Of a DNA stretch of 64,000 bases, positions 1-9,704 are shown piece after piece. The DNA is from Flavobacteriales bacterium. Its GTDB lineage: Bacteria; Bacteroidota; Bacteroidia; Flavobacteriales_F; PHOS-HE28. A program made the position numbers and the translations under genes. The notes beneath the pieces were generated by a model. The model saw only the letters and a list, made by a program, of their open reading frames with translations. It searched no databases and was not told the DNA's origin. The stretch covers positions 186,001 through 250,000 of the forward strand of contig JACJZG010000003.1 in the NCBI GenBank assembly GCA_020635715.1, in the 5' to 3' direction. Numbering within the stretch: position 1 is the first letter of the stretch; every line of letters starts with the position of its first letter.

Positions 1-3000
1 CAAGGCGTAGGTGCCGGCGGCAAGCCCGCTGATCATCGCGGTTGATGCGTTGAACAGATCGGGACCGGTCCAGGCGATGGTGTACGGTGCCGTCCCTCCT
101 TGGATCATGGCCTCGAGCTGGCCATCTGCTCCACCGTGGCAGGTGATGTTCTTCCCATCGGCCAGCGTGGTGGCTGTCACGTTCACTTCCACCGTGGCGG
201 GAGCCGTGAGCGTGTAGGATACGGAGGCGGAACATCCGTTCGCATCCGTGATCTCGGCCGAGTAGGTCCCGGGGTCCAGTCCTGTTCTGTCCTCGCTGAT
301 CACGCCATCATTCCACACCACGGTGAACGGAGCGGCACCACCAGCAATGCTCAGGTCAATGCTACCGTCCGCCGCACCGGCGCAGGTGACATTGTTCCCA
401 TTGATCTCTGACAGCGTGGCCGTGATGTCCATCGGTTGCGGTGCCGCAAGCTCAATAGTGGCCTGCGCGGTACAACCGTTCTGGTCCATCACGGTCACCT
501 GGTAGGTTCCCGCGTCAAGCCCATCGATCGCGGTCGTATCCGCCGTGAATCCAGCCCCATTGCTCCAGCTGATGGAATAGTTACCGGTGCCGCCCTCTAT
601 GGTCAGCGCAATGCTTCCGTCGCTGCCACCTGCGCATGCGATCTGGTCTCCGCTGGCGAAGAGGCTCGTGGTATGGGCGATCTGCAGCGGTGCAGGTGCG
701 GTCACGTTCGCCGCGGCGTTCGCACTGCATCCGTTCGCGTCAATGATGCTGGCGGAATAACTGCCGGGCGCGAGTCCTGAGGGGTCCTCATCCGTGGATG
801 TGAAGCCGTTCGGACCGCTCCAATCGATGGAGTATGGCATCGTTCCCCCCTGTATGATGAGGTCGATGGATCCATCGTTGGCACCAGCGCAGCTGAGAGG
901 TTCCGGTTGGGCGGAGCCGGTCAGTGCGATGGGTGCGGCGAGGTTGAAGGACGTGGTGGAAACGCAGCCGTTCACATCCGTCACTACCACGGTATAGGTT
1001 GCGGCTCCAAGGCCGGACACATCCTCGTCTGAGGAGGTGAAGCCGTTGCTGGCCGTCCACTGGAAGGTGGGACTTCCCGCACCTCCCGTGATGGTCACGT
1101 CAATGCTCCCGTCGTTCCCGTTCGCGCAGGAGATCGCCGTCCCGAGGTGATCGCTCACGGCGGCGTCCATCTCGAGCGGCGCGGGCTCATCAAGGTCCAC
1201 TTGCGTGCTGGCGAAACACCCATTGGCGTCCGTGATGAGCGCTGAATAGGTCCCGGCCGCGAGCCCGCTGAGCATCGCGCTCGATGCGTTGAAGCCGTTG
1301 GGCCCCGTCCATTGGATCGACAGCGGAGCGCTGCCCCCCGTTGCCATCAGCTGGATGGAACCTGATGAAGCCCCTGCGCATCCGATGGCGGTGCCAGCCG
1401 GTGTGGTCGATGTGGTGAACGATGAAGCGATCGAGGCAGGTCCGGTCAAGGTCTGGGCCACATTGGTGGTGCAACCGTTCAGGTCCGTTACGACAAGGGT
1501 GTAGGTGCCGGGTTGCAGCCCTGCGATGTCCTCCGTGCCTGCGGTGAAGCCGTTCGGGCCGCTCCATAGGTAGGAGTAGGGTGGTGTTCCGCCCGTGATC
1601 GTCGCGTTGATCTCACCGTCGTCAGCGCCATGGCAGCTGATGTTGGTTCCGCCGTGAACGCTCGGAACAAGGGTGGCGCCAAGTACGGCCGGGCCTGTGA
1701 TCAGTCGGGTCAGGACCGCTGTACAGCCGTTCGCATCGTCCACGCTCACGTGGTAGCTGCCGCTCGTAAGGCCGGTGATGTCCTCGGTGTTCGCGTTGAA
1801 CCCTGCGGGACCGCTCCAAGAGATGGTGAACGGACCAGTGCCACCGGTCACCGTCAGGTCGATCGCACCATTGTTCGCGTTCGCGCAGCTGACACCCCAG
1901 CCACCTGGATGGCTGGTGCTGATAGCGCTCAATTGAAGGGAACCTGGCTGGCTCACATTGAACGCTTCCGTGATCGAGCATCCGTGCGCATCGGTCAGTT
2001 GGAGCACATAGCCACCTGCTCCAATGGAGTTGAGGTCCTCTGTATCGGCCGTATAACCGGTAGGGCCTGACCATGCGTACGTGTATGGTGCGCTTCCTCC
2101 TGTCACCGTGATGTCCACTGCACCCGTCGCGCTGCCCTGGCAGGCGGCGGTGGTCACATCCGCGGTCACAGCCAATGCCGCAGGTTCGGAGATGGTGATG
2201 ATCGTGTCCTTGACACAACCGTAGAAGTCCACCAAGTGGAGCGAATAGTCACCGGGGCTGAGCCCGTCGATGTCCTCCAGGCCGGTTGATTGGGCATCCG
2301 GGCCGGTCCAGATATGAGCGTATGGCGCGTTCCCACCGCTCACGCTCAGATCGATGCTGCCATCGTTCGAGCCCTGGCAGCTGATGTCGGTCGCGTCGGT
2401 GTTCATGGCCAGGGGTGCCGTAGCGCCGATGATGGTGACAGGATATTGCTTCGTATGGGTGCAACCGTTGTTGTCGGTCACCGATACCATGTACAGTCCG
2501 GGGGCGAGGCCGCTGGCGGTAGGGCCGCTCACGGCGGGGTCTGTGTCCCAGGTGATCGTGTAGGATCCACTGCCTCCGGTGACCGAGATCGTTGCGGCGC
2601 CGTTGTGCGCGCCAAAGCAGCTCTCGTGCGTGATGCTTTCGAAGAAGGCATCCACTTCAGCCGCCGGCTGGCTGATGGTCGCGGTGCTCGTTGCCGTGCA
2701 ACCGTTCACATCGGTCACCAGGACGGTGTACTGGCCGGCCGCAAGTCCATTGGCTTGAGCGCCTTGTTGGGCCGGTGCCGTGTTCCAGGAATAGGTGTAC
2801 GGTGCGGTGCCTCCGTTCGCACTAGCCGTGGCGCTTCCGGTGTTCGCACCGTGGCAGAGGACCTGGGTGGTGCCGGAGATGGTCACGCCCAGGGCGCTCG
2901 CAGGTTGAGCGATGAGGACATTGCGTTGCACCTGACATCCATTGGCGTCGGTGACCACGCAGGTCCTGGTCCCCACGCCGAGGTTACTGGCCGTAGCCGT

Positions 3001-4330
3001 GTTCTGCACGGGCAGGGTGTTCCAGACGTAGGTGTAAGGCGCTGTTCCTCCAGTGGCGAGGAGGGTGGCACTTGCATTGGAACCACCGTGGCACGAGACC
3101 GCGGTCTGCCCCGTGATGGAAGCGTCCAGCGCTGCGGAAGGTTGTGTGATGATCACGTCCTGGATCACGCTGCAACCGCGCACATCGGTGATGGTGCATT
3201 GCCAGGTGCCGGCGCCAAGCCCGGTCGCGGTGGGCCCTGTTTGGATCGGTGCGGTGTTCCAACTGTAGGTGTACGGGGCCGTTCCACCCGATGCGGACAC
3301 GGTCGCGCTTCCACTGTTGTTGCCGTGGCATGACACGTTCGTTCGTGCGCTGATGGCGCTGCCCAGAGGGGCTGCCGGTTGGGTGATCGTCACGCTTCGG
3401 TCCGTGGCACAACCACGGGCATCGGTCACGGAACACGTCCATGTCCCCGCCGCCAGGCCTGTGGCGCTGGCCGTGGTTTGTGCCGGTGCGGTGTTCCAGC
3501 TGAAGGTGTATGGCGCGGTGCCGCCCGAGGCGGTGATGCTCGCACTTCCGTTCTGTCCGGCGTTGCACGAAACGGGAGCGGAGGCGACGAGAGCTGTGCT
3601 CAAAGCGGCCGCTGGTCCGTTGATGATGACGGTCGAAGTGCTTGTGCACAGGTAACCATCTCGAACGGTCACGGTGTAGGTTCCCGGTGCAAGGCCGGTG
3701 GCCGTTGCCGCCGTCTGCACCGGTGTGGTGTTCCAACTGTAGGTGTAGGGTTGCAGACCACCGGTCGCTGATGCGGTCGCCTCTCCGATGTTCTCGCCGA
3801 AGCAGTTGACGTGAACGACACCGCTGATGGACGGTGCGATCGCCGTGGGCTCGGTCATCGTGAACGTCGCGCTGTAGGTGCAACCGTTGGCATCCGTCAC
3901 GACGACGGAGTAGGTGCCGGCACGAAGGCCGCTCAGGTTCTGGTCGGTCGAACTGTATCCGTTCGGTCCGGTCCATTGAACCCCGTACGGTGCCGTTCCG
4001 CCGCTGATGGCCAGGGTGAGGGTTCCCGTGTTGCCGCCATGGCAGGCGATGTTCTCACCGAAAGGTTGGATCGACGGCGTGAGGCTGCCGGTCAGTGGGG
4101 ATGGAGTGCTGACGTTGAACGCCTGTGTCCGGCTGCAGCCGATCGCGTCCGAAACGGTCACGGTATAGGTTCCGGCGCCGATGCCCACAAGATCCTCGGA
4201 GGAGGATGTGAAGCCGTTCGGGCCCGTCCAGGCGAAGAGGTACGGTGGAATGCCGCCGGTGGCGGTGAGGTTGAGGGCGCCATTGCTCTGGCCGTTGCAG
4301 AGCGGTCGTGTGCTGGTCGCGCTCAGAGCG
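1..4330 (-). repeat. Tandem SprB-type modules in two classes
   Basis: The conserved DANGC codons fall near 230, 476, 727, 968, 1213, 1473, 1724, 1980, 2219, 2462, 2700, 2938, 3175, 3413, 3655, 3883 and 4138. From 2462 to 3655 the spacing is regular (237-243 bp) and the modules carry SWNTAPAQT followed by ATGLGAGTW. On both sides the spacing is looser (228-260 bp) and the modules carry a GPNGF/GPDGY signature with an acidic EDI..L stretch. The modules are clearly homologous but not identical, so this is an old protein-level repeat rather than a recent DNA duplication. Confidence 0.85.
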
Positions 4331-5700
4331 ATGTCACTCACACGCACTTGTCGCGTGATGGATTGCGAGCAGCTTCCTTCGTGCACCTGGACCGTGTACG
4401 AAGTGGTCGTGATGGGCCGGGCCCAGGTCTGCGATCCATTCGAACTGCTGAGCGTTGCGCCCGGGCTCCATTGATAGGTGCTTCCACCGGTGACGCTGAG
4501 CTGAACGGAATCGCCCCGGCAGATACGGGCAACGTTCGGGGACAGCGTGGCAATGAGCGTATCGTTGATGTCGAACAGCAGGGAATCCAGGTCCATGTTC
4601 GGGCACAGCGGGTTCCCAAGAATGAAGAGCAGGTTCTCCATTGGCTCGCTGATGCCGTCAGCGATGGGGTCCACGTTCACCGTGGCGGAGGTCTGGTTGG
4701 CGGGGATGGTGATGTTCTTCGCCACGTTCGGGTCCGTGTTGCCGATCGCGGCGTAGTCGGTTCCGTTCGTCGCGGTTCCGCGTAGGTGGTAGGTCAGGTT
4801 CAGCGCAGTAGGTTGCGCCACCGGTCGGGTGAAGCGCACCCAGCCAGGATTACATCCTTCGACCATGTAGGGCGTGCCGTTCACGGTGCCCTTGCTCATC
4901 ACCACCTGGTTGCTGCGGATCCGTTCAATGAAGACGCCGCTGTCGAACTTCCGGTCGGAAGCATCCGCCACCACGAGCTTCAGGTGGTATTGCTGGCAGG
5001 GTTGAACAACTGATGCAGCGTACAACCCGCGGGTCATGCCATCGTACTGGATGTACTGTCCACCGGCGTTGTCGTAGTAGTAGGTCTGGTTCGAACCGTT
5101 GTTCACGTTGTTGATCGTGACGGCCTGGTTCGTTCCGGGGATCAACGCGATGTTGTGGTCGTTGCCGATGCCCGGGTCGCCTGGGATGCCCGGTCCACTG
5201 ATGAAGAAGCCGAACACATCATTGTATTGTGAGCCGACCCACTCGTTGTACTCCTCGCTGGCGAAGACGAAGTTGAAACGGAGGCTATCGCCGCTGGGAA
5301 TGATGTCGAATTCGAACTGACAGGCATCGCGGGTCGTACGTCCGGTGACCACGTTCAACAGGGAGTTCCCGTTCGTTTGAGCCTGGAAGCTGGTGTTGTC
5401 CGCATCGTTCGGCCCGACCGCATTGGCGATCCTCCCTGATGTGAGCAGCACGCCTTCGGGCAAGCCAAGGACGCTGCCGCTGTACGTGAAGGTGCCATAC
5501 CCTTCGGCGTGGCAGTTGATCACCGGGTTGGAGATGGTGACACCTGTTCCGGCGATGGTGGTGGCCAGTGCCTGCAGGTCCGTCTGCGGGGACACCGTCA
5601 ATTGGGCCGAGACGTCGGTCGCGATGCCCGTGAGCAGCACGAGGATGGCGGTCGATAGCGACCTGCTCTGGGAGTGGGTCCTTTCCTTGGTCCGCATCAT
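1..5700 (-). CDS. Giant secreted SprB-repeat adhesin-like protein with choice-of-anchor L domain (partial)
   Basis: The frame is open from the ATG at 5700 to the left edge, about 1,900 codons, so the C-terminus is missing. I checked the frame at several Trp codons along its length and it does not shift. A signal peptide ends near residue 32 (ATDVSAQ). Residues about 35-300 match a choice-of-anchor L domain, with FNFVFASEEYNEWVG and a following DVFGFFISGPG. From about residue 455 to the edge come at least 17 Ig-like modules of 79-87 residues carrying GGTAPYTYSW, AGTYTVTVTDANGC and a Cys-His/Ala-Gly start, as in SprB repeats. Such proteins are normally exported by the type IX system and act in adhesion or gliding; that role is inferred, and the sorting domain would lie outside the window. 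Its ATG overlaps the stop of the upstream small gene by 4 bp, which suggests translational coupling. Confidence 0.88.
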   Translation of the reverse strand, partial: MMRTKERTHSQSRSLSTAILVLLTGIATDVSAQLTVSPQTDLQALATTIAGTGVTISNPVINCHAEGYGTFTYSGSVLGLPEGVLLTSGRIANAVGPNDADNTSFQAQTNGNSLLNVVTGRTTRDACQFEFDIIPSGDSLRFNFVFASEEYNEWVGSQYNDVFGFFISGPGIPGDPGIGNDHNIALIPGTNQAVTINNVNNGSNQTYYYDNAGGQYIQYDGMTRGLYAASVVQPCQQYHLKLVVADASDRKFDSGVFIERIRSNQVVMSKGTVNGTPYMVEGCNPGWVRFTRPVAQPTALNLTYHLRGTATNGTDYAAIGNTDPNVAKNITIPANQTSATVNVDPIADGISEPMENLLFILGNPLCPNMDLDSLLFDINDTLIATLSPNVARICRGDSVQLSVTGGSTYQWSPGATLSSSNGSQTWARPITTTSYTVQVHEGSCSQSITRQVRVSDIALSATSTRPLCNGQSNGALNLTATGGIPPYLFAWTGPNGFTSSSEDLVGIGAGTYTVTVSDAIGCSRTQAFNVSTPSPLTGSLTPSIQPFGENIACHGGNTGTLTLAISGGTAPYGVQWTGPNGYSSTDQNLSGLRAGTYSVVVTDANGCTYSATFTMTEPTAIAPSISGVVHVNCFGENIGEATASATGGLQPYTYSWNTTPVQTAATATGLAPGTYTVTVRDGYLCTSTSTVIINGPAAALSTALVASAPVSCNAGQNGSASITASGGTAPYTFSWNTAPAQTTASATGLAAGTWTCSVTDARGCATDRSVTITQPAAPLGSAISARTNVSCHGNNSGSATVSASGGTAPYTYSWNTAPIQTGPTATGLGAGTWQCTITDVRGCSVIQDVIITQPSAALDASITGQTAVSCHGGSNASATLLATGGTAPYTYVWNTLPVQNTATASNLGVGTRTCVVTDANGCQVQRNVLIAQPASALGVTISGTTQVLCHGANTGSATASANGGTAPYTYSWNTAPAQQGAQANGLAAGQYTVLVTDVNGCTATSTATISQPAAEVDAFFESITHESCFGAHNGAATISVTGGSGSYTITWDTDPAVSGPTASGLAPGLYMVSVTDNNGCTHTKQYPVTIIGATAPLAMNTDATDISCQGSNDGSIDLSVSGGNAPYAHIWTGPDAQSTGLEDIDGLSPGDYSLHLVDFYGCVKDTIITISEPAALAVTADVTTAACQGSATGAVDITVTGGSAPYTYAWSGPTGYTADTEDLNSIGAGGYVLQLTDAHGCSITEAFNVSQPGSLQLSAISTSHPGGWGVSCANANNGAIDLTVTGGTGPFTISWSGPAGFNANTEDITGLTSGSYHVSVDDANGCTAVLTRLITGPAVLGATLVPSVHGGTNISCHGADDGEINATITGGTPPYSYLWSGPNGFTAGTEDIAGLQPGTYTLVVTDLNGCTTNVAQTLTGPASIASSFTTSTTPAGTAIGCAGASSGSIQLMATGGSAPLSIQWTGPNGFNASSAMLSGLAAGTYSALITDANGCFASTQVDLDEPAPLEMDAAVSDHLGTAISCANGNDGSIDVTITGGAGSPTFQWTASNGFTSSDEDVSGLGAATYTVVVTDVNGCVSTTSFNLAAPIALTGSAQPEPLSCAGANDGSIDLIIQGGTMPYSIDWSGPNGFTSTDEDPSGLAPGSYSASIIDANGCSANAAANVTAPAPLQIAHTTSLFASGDQIACAGGSDGSIALTIEGGTGNYSISWSNGAGFTADTTAIDGLDAGTYQVTVMDQNGCTAQATIELAAPQPMDITATLSEINGNNVTCAGAADGSIDLSIAGGAAPFTVVWNDGVISEDRTGLDPGTYSAEITDANGCSASVSYTLTAPATVEVNVTATTLADGKNITCHGGADGQLEAMIQGGTAPYTIAWTGPDLFNASTAMISGLAAGTYAL

Positions 5701-6053
5701 CGGTCACGGACTTGGGCACAGGCCGCTTCTGCCTGTGCGATCGTTGCTGCCTGTTCACTGCGCCGAAGTACGAGCGATCGTTCGGTCGCCAATTCGCGCC
5801 CGCGTTGTTCAAGTCGGGTCCTGCTGGTGCCATCCATGCCTTCGAGCACCACGATCCCGGCCGGAACACAGGCGAAAACGATCCGTGCTTCACCCGCGGT
5901 GGACAGGGTCCTGGTCATGGCATCCCGGTGCTCGCTGGTCAGGCCTTCCAACTGGAGGACAAGGCGCTCAGGCTGTTGCGCCTGGGCGAACGATATGCAC
6001 GGTGCGATCCACAGGAAACACAGCGCGCAGCGGATGAGTAGGGCGTTGTTCAT
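5697..6053 (-). CDS. Small exported hypothetical protein
   Basis: 118 residues from the ATG at 6053; a longer reading to 6092 would place a non-signal stretch before an obvious signal peptide (LLIRCALCFLWIAPCISFAQ). The mature part contains RLVLQLEGLTSEHRDAMTRT and VFACVPAGIVVLEG, a beta-alpha-beta-like pattern that faintly recalls HMA-fold domains but lacks a CxxC pair. It ends in a charged, Ala/Glu-rich helix. The stop overlaps the ATG of the giant repeat protein (ATGA, 5697-5700), so the two are probably co-translated, and a role with the adhesin is possible. I do not recognise the family. Confidence 0.65.
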   Translation of the reverse strand: MNNALLIRCALCFLWIAPCISFAQAQQPERLVLQLEGLTSEHRDAMTRTLSTAGEARIVFACVPAGIVVLEGMDGTSRTRLEQRGRELATERSLVLRRSEQAATIAQAEAACAQVRDR

Positions 6054-6218
6054 GATCTGATCGGGCCTGGCACCAGTGGTCGAGTGGTCCACAAGCGCTC
6101 CTTCCGGAACGGTCCGTCGCGTTTATACCCCCGATCGACAGGAAAGGTTATCCAGCAGACCAGCGCCCGGTCCGGAACGACCGACAGGCGCCGCACGTCC
6201 TGCCGGTGGAACGCAGCC

Positions 6219-6956
6219 CTACGACCGGCGCTGGCTGAGCGCGGCGTGCAGGATGATCCCCGTGGCCACCGATACGTTCAGGGAGCCGATGGATCCCGCC
6301 ATGGGTATCCGGACGAGATCATCCGCCATGCGCAGTACCGCATCACTGATGCCTTCATCCTCGGCACCCATCACGATGACCAAAGGCCCGGTAAGGTCGC
6401 TTGAGGCCAGGTCCGTCGAGCCTTTCTCAGTACACGCGACGATGCGCATCCCGTGGTCCCGTGCCGCCCGCAACCCGTCCGTCAGGCGGGAGACGCGGCA
6501 GACGGGTTTCCGCAACAGCGCACCGGCCGAGCTCTTCACGGCATCAGGTCCGAGGCGGGCCGTTCCCATCTTCGGCACCAGCATGGCATGCACCCCGAAG
6601 CACTCCGCGCTTCGTGCGATGGCCCCCATGTTCCGCACGTCGGTCACACTATCCAACGCGAGGACCAGTGGCGTCTCCCCGTTCTCGTAGGCACGGGTGA
6701 TCACTTCGTTGAGGTCCTGCTCCTCCACCTGGCTCAGGAAGGCGATCACCCCCTGATGTTCGGTGCGGGTGAGGCGGTCCAGCTTCTCGACCGGGACCGG
6801 TTGCCAGGGGATCTGACGGTCCATCGCCAGCTGGCGTATCTCGCGGATACCATCCCCGCCGGCCTCCCGCCTGATCAGCAGCTTCTCGATGTTCTTGCCC
6901 GTGCGCAGGGCCTCGATCACGGGCCATACACCGCATACCATGTCGTTCGCTGCCAT
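6219..6956 (-). CDS. rlmB: 23S rRNA (guanosine-2'-O-)-methyltransferase RlmB (TrmH/SPOUT family)
   Basis: 245 residues, the normal length of the family. The N-terminal substrate-binding part has VCGVWPVIEAL and HQGVIAFLS. The three SPOUT motifs follow: LDSVTDVRNMGAIARSAE (motif 1), GPLVIVMGAEDEGIS (motif 2) and IPMAGSIGSLNVSVATGI (motif 3), which form the trefoil knot that binds S-adenosylmethionine. By family it methylates the ribose of G2251 in 23S rRNA; other TrmH-family rRNA/tRNA methylases cannot be fully excluded. It lies 54 bp downstream of the GWxTD lipoprotein gene on the same strand and is probably co-transcribed with it. Confidence 0.92.
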   Translation of the reverse strand: MAANDMVCGVWPVIEALRTGKNIEKLLIRREAGGDGIREIRQLAMDRQIPWQPVPVEKLDRLTRTEHQGVIAFLSQVEEQDLNEVITRAYENGETPLVLALDSVTDVRNMGAIARSAECFGVHAMLVPKMGTARLGPDAVKSSAGALLRKPVCRVSRLTDGLRAARDHGMRIVACTEKGSTDLASSDLTGPLVIVMGAEDEGISDAVLRMADDLVRIPMAGSIGSLNVSVATGIILHAALSQRRS

Positions 6957-7010
6957 GGTGCAAAGGTGGTGCTTCGCCGGTCACCATGGCACCCGCTCAC
7001 GGCCCCGCGC

Positions 7011-8291
7011 TCAGTTCTGGTAGACGCGTCCGTTCCGCCAGCTTTCCACGTTGCGGTACCAGGCCCCTTTCAACAGGGGATCACGCTCGAGCAACAGGTC
7101 GTTCATGTCGGCTGATCCGTCACGTCGCTTGAAATTGAACACCAGGCTCATCAGGTTGTTCTCTTCCCCGTAGATCCAGGTCTCGCCAAGGTCCGTCTTG
7201 TAGATGGAAGTGGGCACGCCGAAGATGATATGCACGAGGCCACGGTCCGTGCGCCACCCCTCCACCTCCGCCGTGAAGTGGCGGTTCGCGTTCTCCACCC
7301 GGCCATAGTAGATCCGGATGGCCTCCCGTCCCCGCTCCCGGTCCCCGGCCGCATCGATCCAGAACCGTTCGACCGCCTTTCGGATATCGTCGCTGCGTAC
7401 GATACGGTCGTACTCCTGGTTGGAGGTGATGTACCGCAGGGGCTTCAACAGGTCGTCCGTGGTGGTCACGAGCGGGTAGGCCTCGGTCACGGAATACAAC
7501 GCATAGGCCGGAGCGGAGCCGGTATCGGGGAGGATGCGATAGGCACCGGGCCTGGTCAGGTCCAGTTTGAAATGCCCGTTCGCGTCCACCAGCACCCGGA
7601 AGGTGGAATCCGCCGGGGCGTTGATCGCAGGATCGATCGGTGCGGAAGAGGTGAACACCGGTGCTGGAAGTGCGGTCCGCGCCGGATGGTGTGCCACGAT
7701 CAATTCCCTGCCCGTGCATACCTCGCAGCGCACACGCACGGTGCCTCCCTTGAAATGGTCGGTGAAGTAGGGCAGCCCATGGCTCGTGTCCACGGGCATG
7801 AAATACTGACCGGTGAGGCCAGCGTTGCGGTCCACGCGAAGGAAGACGGCACTTTCGAGGTCGCGGTTCAGGTCATGGGCCACCACCTTCAGCACGAAGG
7901 GCTGTTCACGTGCGCTGCGCAGGTCCATGCTTCCGATCAGGTCCTTCGCCTCAGCAGGGTCGGTGCTGGCGTCATCGATCAAGGTGCTCGCACTGTCCAG
8001 TGGCGTTTTCGCAGCAAAGGAGTCATAGGCCTCGTAATGCACCCGGACCCTGGCATGGAAGGGGCCTCCAGTGCCATCGCTCTTGTACAGCAGGTCCGCA
8101 GTGTTCAGCTTGAAGTAGATCCGTGAGCGTTCCTCACCGATGTGATGGACACGGGCCTGCAGGGGCATCTGGGTGCTCCCCTTGCCGTAGAGGTAGGCCA
8201 GATTGTCGCGCCGACTCAACGGGGCCGTGGAGGAGCACGCAATGAGCAGGGCTGCGAAAGCGACGGTACCGATATGCTTTCGTGCGATCAT
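7011..8291 (-). CDS. GWxTD domain-containing lipoprotein
   Basis: 426 residues from the ATG at 8291. Upstream in-frame starts exist (to 8399), but the chosen one begins a lipoprotein signal with lipobox LLIAC and overlaps the end of rmuC by 4 bp (ATGA). The C-terminal region has the family signature GWRTDRGLVHIIFGVP, then IYKTDLGETWIYG and a Phe/Arg-rich strand region ending near WYRNVESWRNGRVYQ. GWxTD proteins are widespread in Bacteroidota and related phyla; their function is not established. It should be anchored in the envelope. It sits between rmuC and rlmB in a minus-strand run. Confidence 0.88.
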   Translation of the reverse strand: MIARKHIGTVAFAALLIACSSTAPLSRRDNLAYLYGKGSTQMPLQARVHHIGEERSRIYFKLNTADLLYKSDGTGGPFHARVRVHYEAYDSFAAKTPLDSASTLIDDASTDPAEAKDLIGSMDLRSAREQPFVLKVVAHDLNRDLESAVFLRVDRNAGLTGQYFMPVDTSHGLPYFTDHFKGGTVRVRCEVCTGRELIVAHHPARTALPAPVFTSSAPIDPAINAPADSTFRVLVDANGHFKLDLTRPGAYRILPDTGSAPAYALYSVTEAYPLVTTTDDLLKPLRYITSNQEYDRIVRSDDIRKAVERFWIDAAGDRERGREAIRIYYGRVENANRHFTAEVEGWRTDRGLVHIIFGVPTSIYKTDLGETWIYGEENNLMSLVFNFKRRDGSADMNDLLLERDPLLKGAWYRNVESWRNGRVYQN

Positions 8292-9616
8292 TCCAGTGAT
8301 CCGCTCGTGGGTTCCAACGCACGTTCCAACAGTTTCGCGTGCAGCGCTTTGTTCGTCTTCGCGCCGAGTTCCTTCAGCATCTCCACCTGTGGCGGACAAG
8401 GTTGCCCGGCCCTTCGCTCAACTTGCCGAGCGCCTTCTCGTAACTGTCGTTGGCATCCTTCACGTGCTTTCCGATACGGCCGAGGTCTTCGGTGAACCCT
8501 ACGAACTTCTCATAAAGCGCTCCAGCGCGTTCGGCAATGGCCACGTGGTTGCGTGCGATGCGCTCATGTTTCCAGATGCCGTGGATCGTGCGCAGGGTGG
8601 CCATCAAGGTGCTGTGCGTCACCATCACCACCTGGCGGTCATAGGCTTCCTGGAAGATCTCCGGTCGCTGACGCAGGGCCAGCAGGAAGGCCGGTTCGAT
8701 GGGCACGAACATCAACACGAAGTCGACGCTCTGGATACCGTAGAGCTTGCTGTAGTCCTTCTCGCCAAGCCCTTTGGCGTGCGCACGCAGGCTGTCCACG
8801 TGTTGTTTGAGCAGCCGTTCCCGCTCGCCCTCGTCCGTGCTCGCGACGGAACGATCATAATGCACCAGCGACACCTTCGCGTCGATCACCAGGTGTTTGT
8901 CCGTCCGGGAGGAAGACGACCGCATCGGGCCGCAGCCTGGAGCCGTCGCTCAGCGTGGTGCTCTCCTGCATGCTGTATTCCTGTCCCTTCACCAGGCCGG
9001 ATCCCTCCAGCAGCTTCTCCAGCACCATCTCACCCCAGGCCCCTTGTGCTTGTGTGTCGCCTTTCAAGGCGCGTGTCAGGTTGTCCGCGTCCTGGCTCAG
9101 GCGCTGGTTCTGTTCCACCAGGCGGGCCACTTCGCTCTTGAGCAGGTGGCGTTCCTTGCCTTCGTTCTCATACGCCTCGCGCACCTGCTTTTCGAAATCG
9201 CGAATGCGGTCGTGCAAGGGTCGCAGGATCGTGTCCAGCTTCTCGTGCTGCTGCTGGTTCAGTTCCTTGCCACGCTGGGTGAGCAGGCGATTGGCGATGT
9301 TCTCGAACTCAACGGTCATGCGGCGTTGCGCCTCGTCAAGCTCCGCTCGTTGCTGGTCCAGCTTCTCCTGAAGGCCTCGGCTGCGCTCGCTCTCGGTGGC
9401 GAGCAGGGCCTTCAGGTCCATGGCCTCGCGCATGCGCTGCTGACCATCGTGCACCAGTTCATGGGATCGTCGTTCCCATTCCGCCCGCTCCTGCGCATGC
9501 TGCTCGCGAAGGATCCGCAGGACACCACTGTCCTTTCCGCGCAGGTACCAAAGGCAGGCCAGGGCTCCGGCGATCGCGCCGATGGCCAGGCCGAGCAGGA
9601 GCGCCGTGGTATCCAT
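8288..9616 (-). pseudogene. rmuC: DNA recombination protein RmuC, interrupted by two frameshifts
   Basis: The N-terminal frame (start 9616) has a membrane anchor (ALLLGLAIGAIAGALACLWY), a long coiled coil (about residues 30-180) and the RmuC core with GAWGEMVLEKLLEGSGL and RPDAVVFLPDG. Near 8896-8905 homology moves to another frame, which continues HLVIDAKVSLVHYDRS, VDFVLMFVPIEPAF and HSTLMATLRTI. Near 8387-8393 it shifts again to VEMLKELGAKTNKAL and ends at 8288. One extra base at the first site and two extra (or one missing) at the second would explain this. RmuC is thought to limit inversions at short inverted repeats and is nuclease-like. It is either a decaying gene or a normal gene with consensus indels; the otherwise intact residues favour the latter. 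Confidence 0.82.
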
Positions 9617-9704
9617 TGCACGAAGGTACGGAGGCTGCGCGCGCTCCAGTCCTCCCTTGCCGGGTCCATCAGGCCCGGTCCGCGGACCGTTCCGACCCCG
9701 GGCC

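Noticed and set aside
2290..3333. A 347-codon plus-strand open frame in the left repeat region
   Set aside because: It is antisense to the SprB-type modules and has no start signal; the minus-strand frame is continuous over 1,900 codons.
8288..9616. Programmed frameshifting in rmuC
   Set aside because: No slippery heptamer or downstream pseudoknot is evident at either junction, and RmuC proteins are not known to use it; indel error or decay is simpler.
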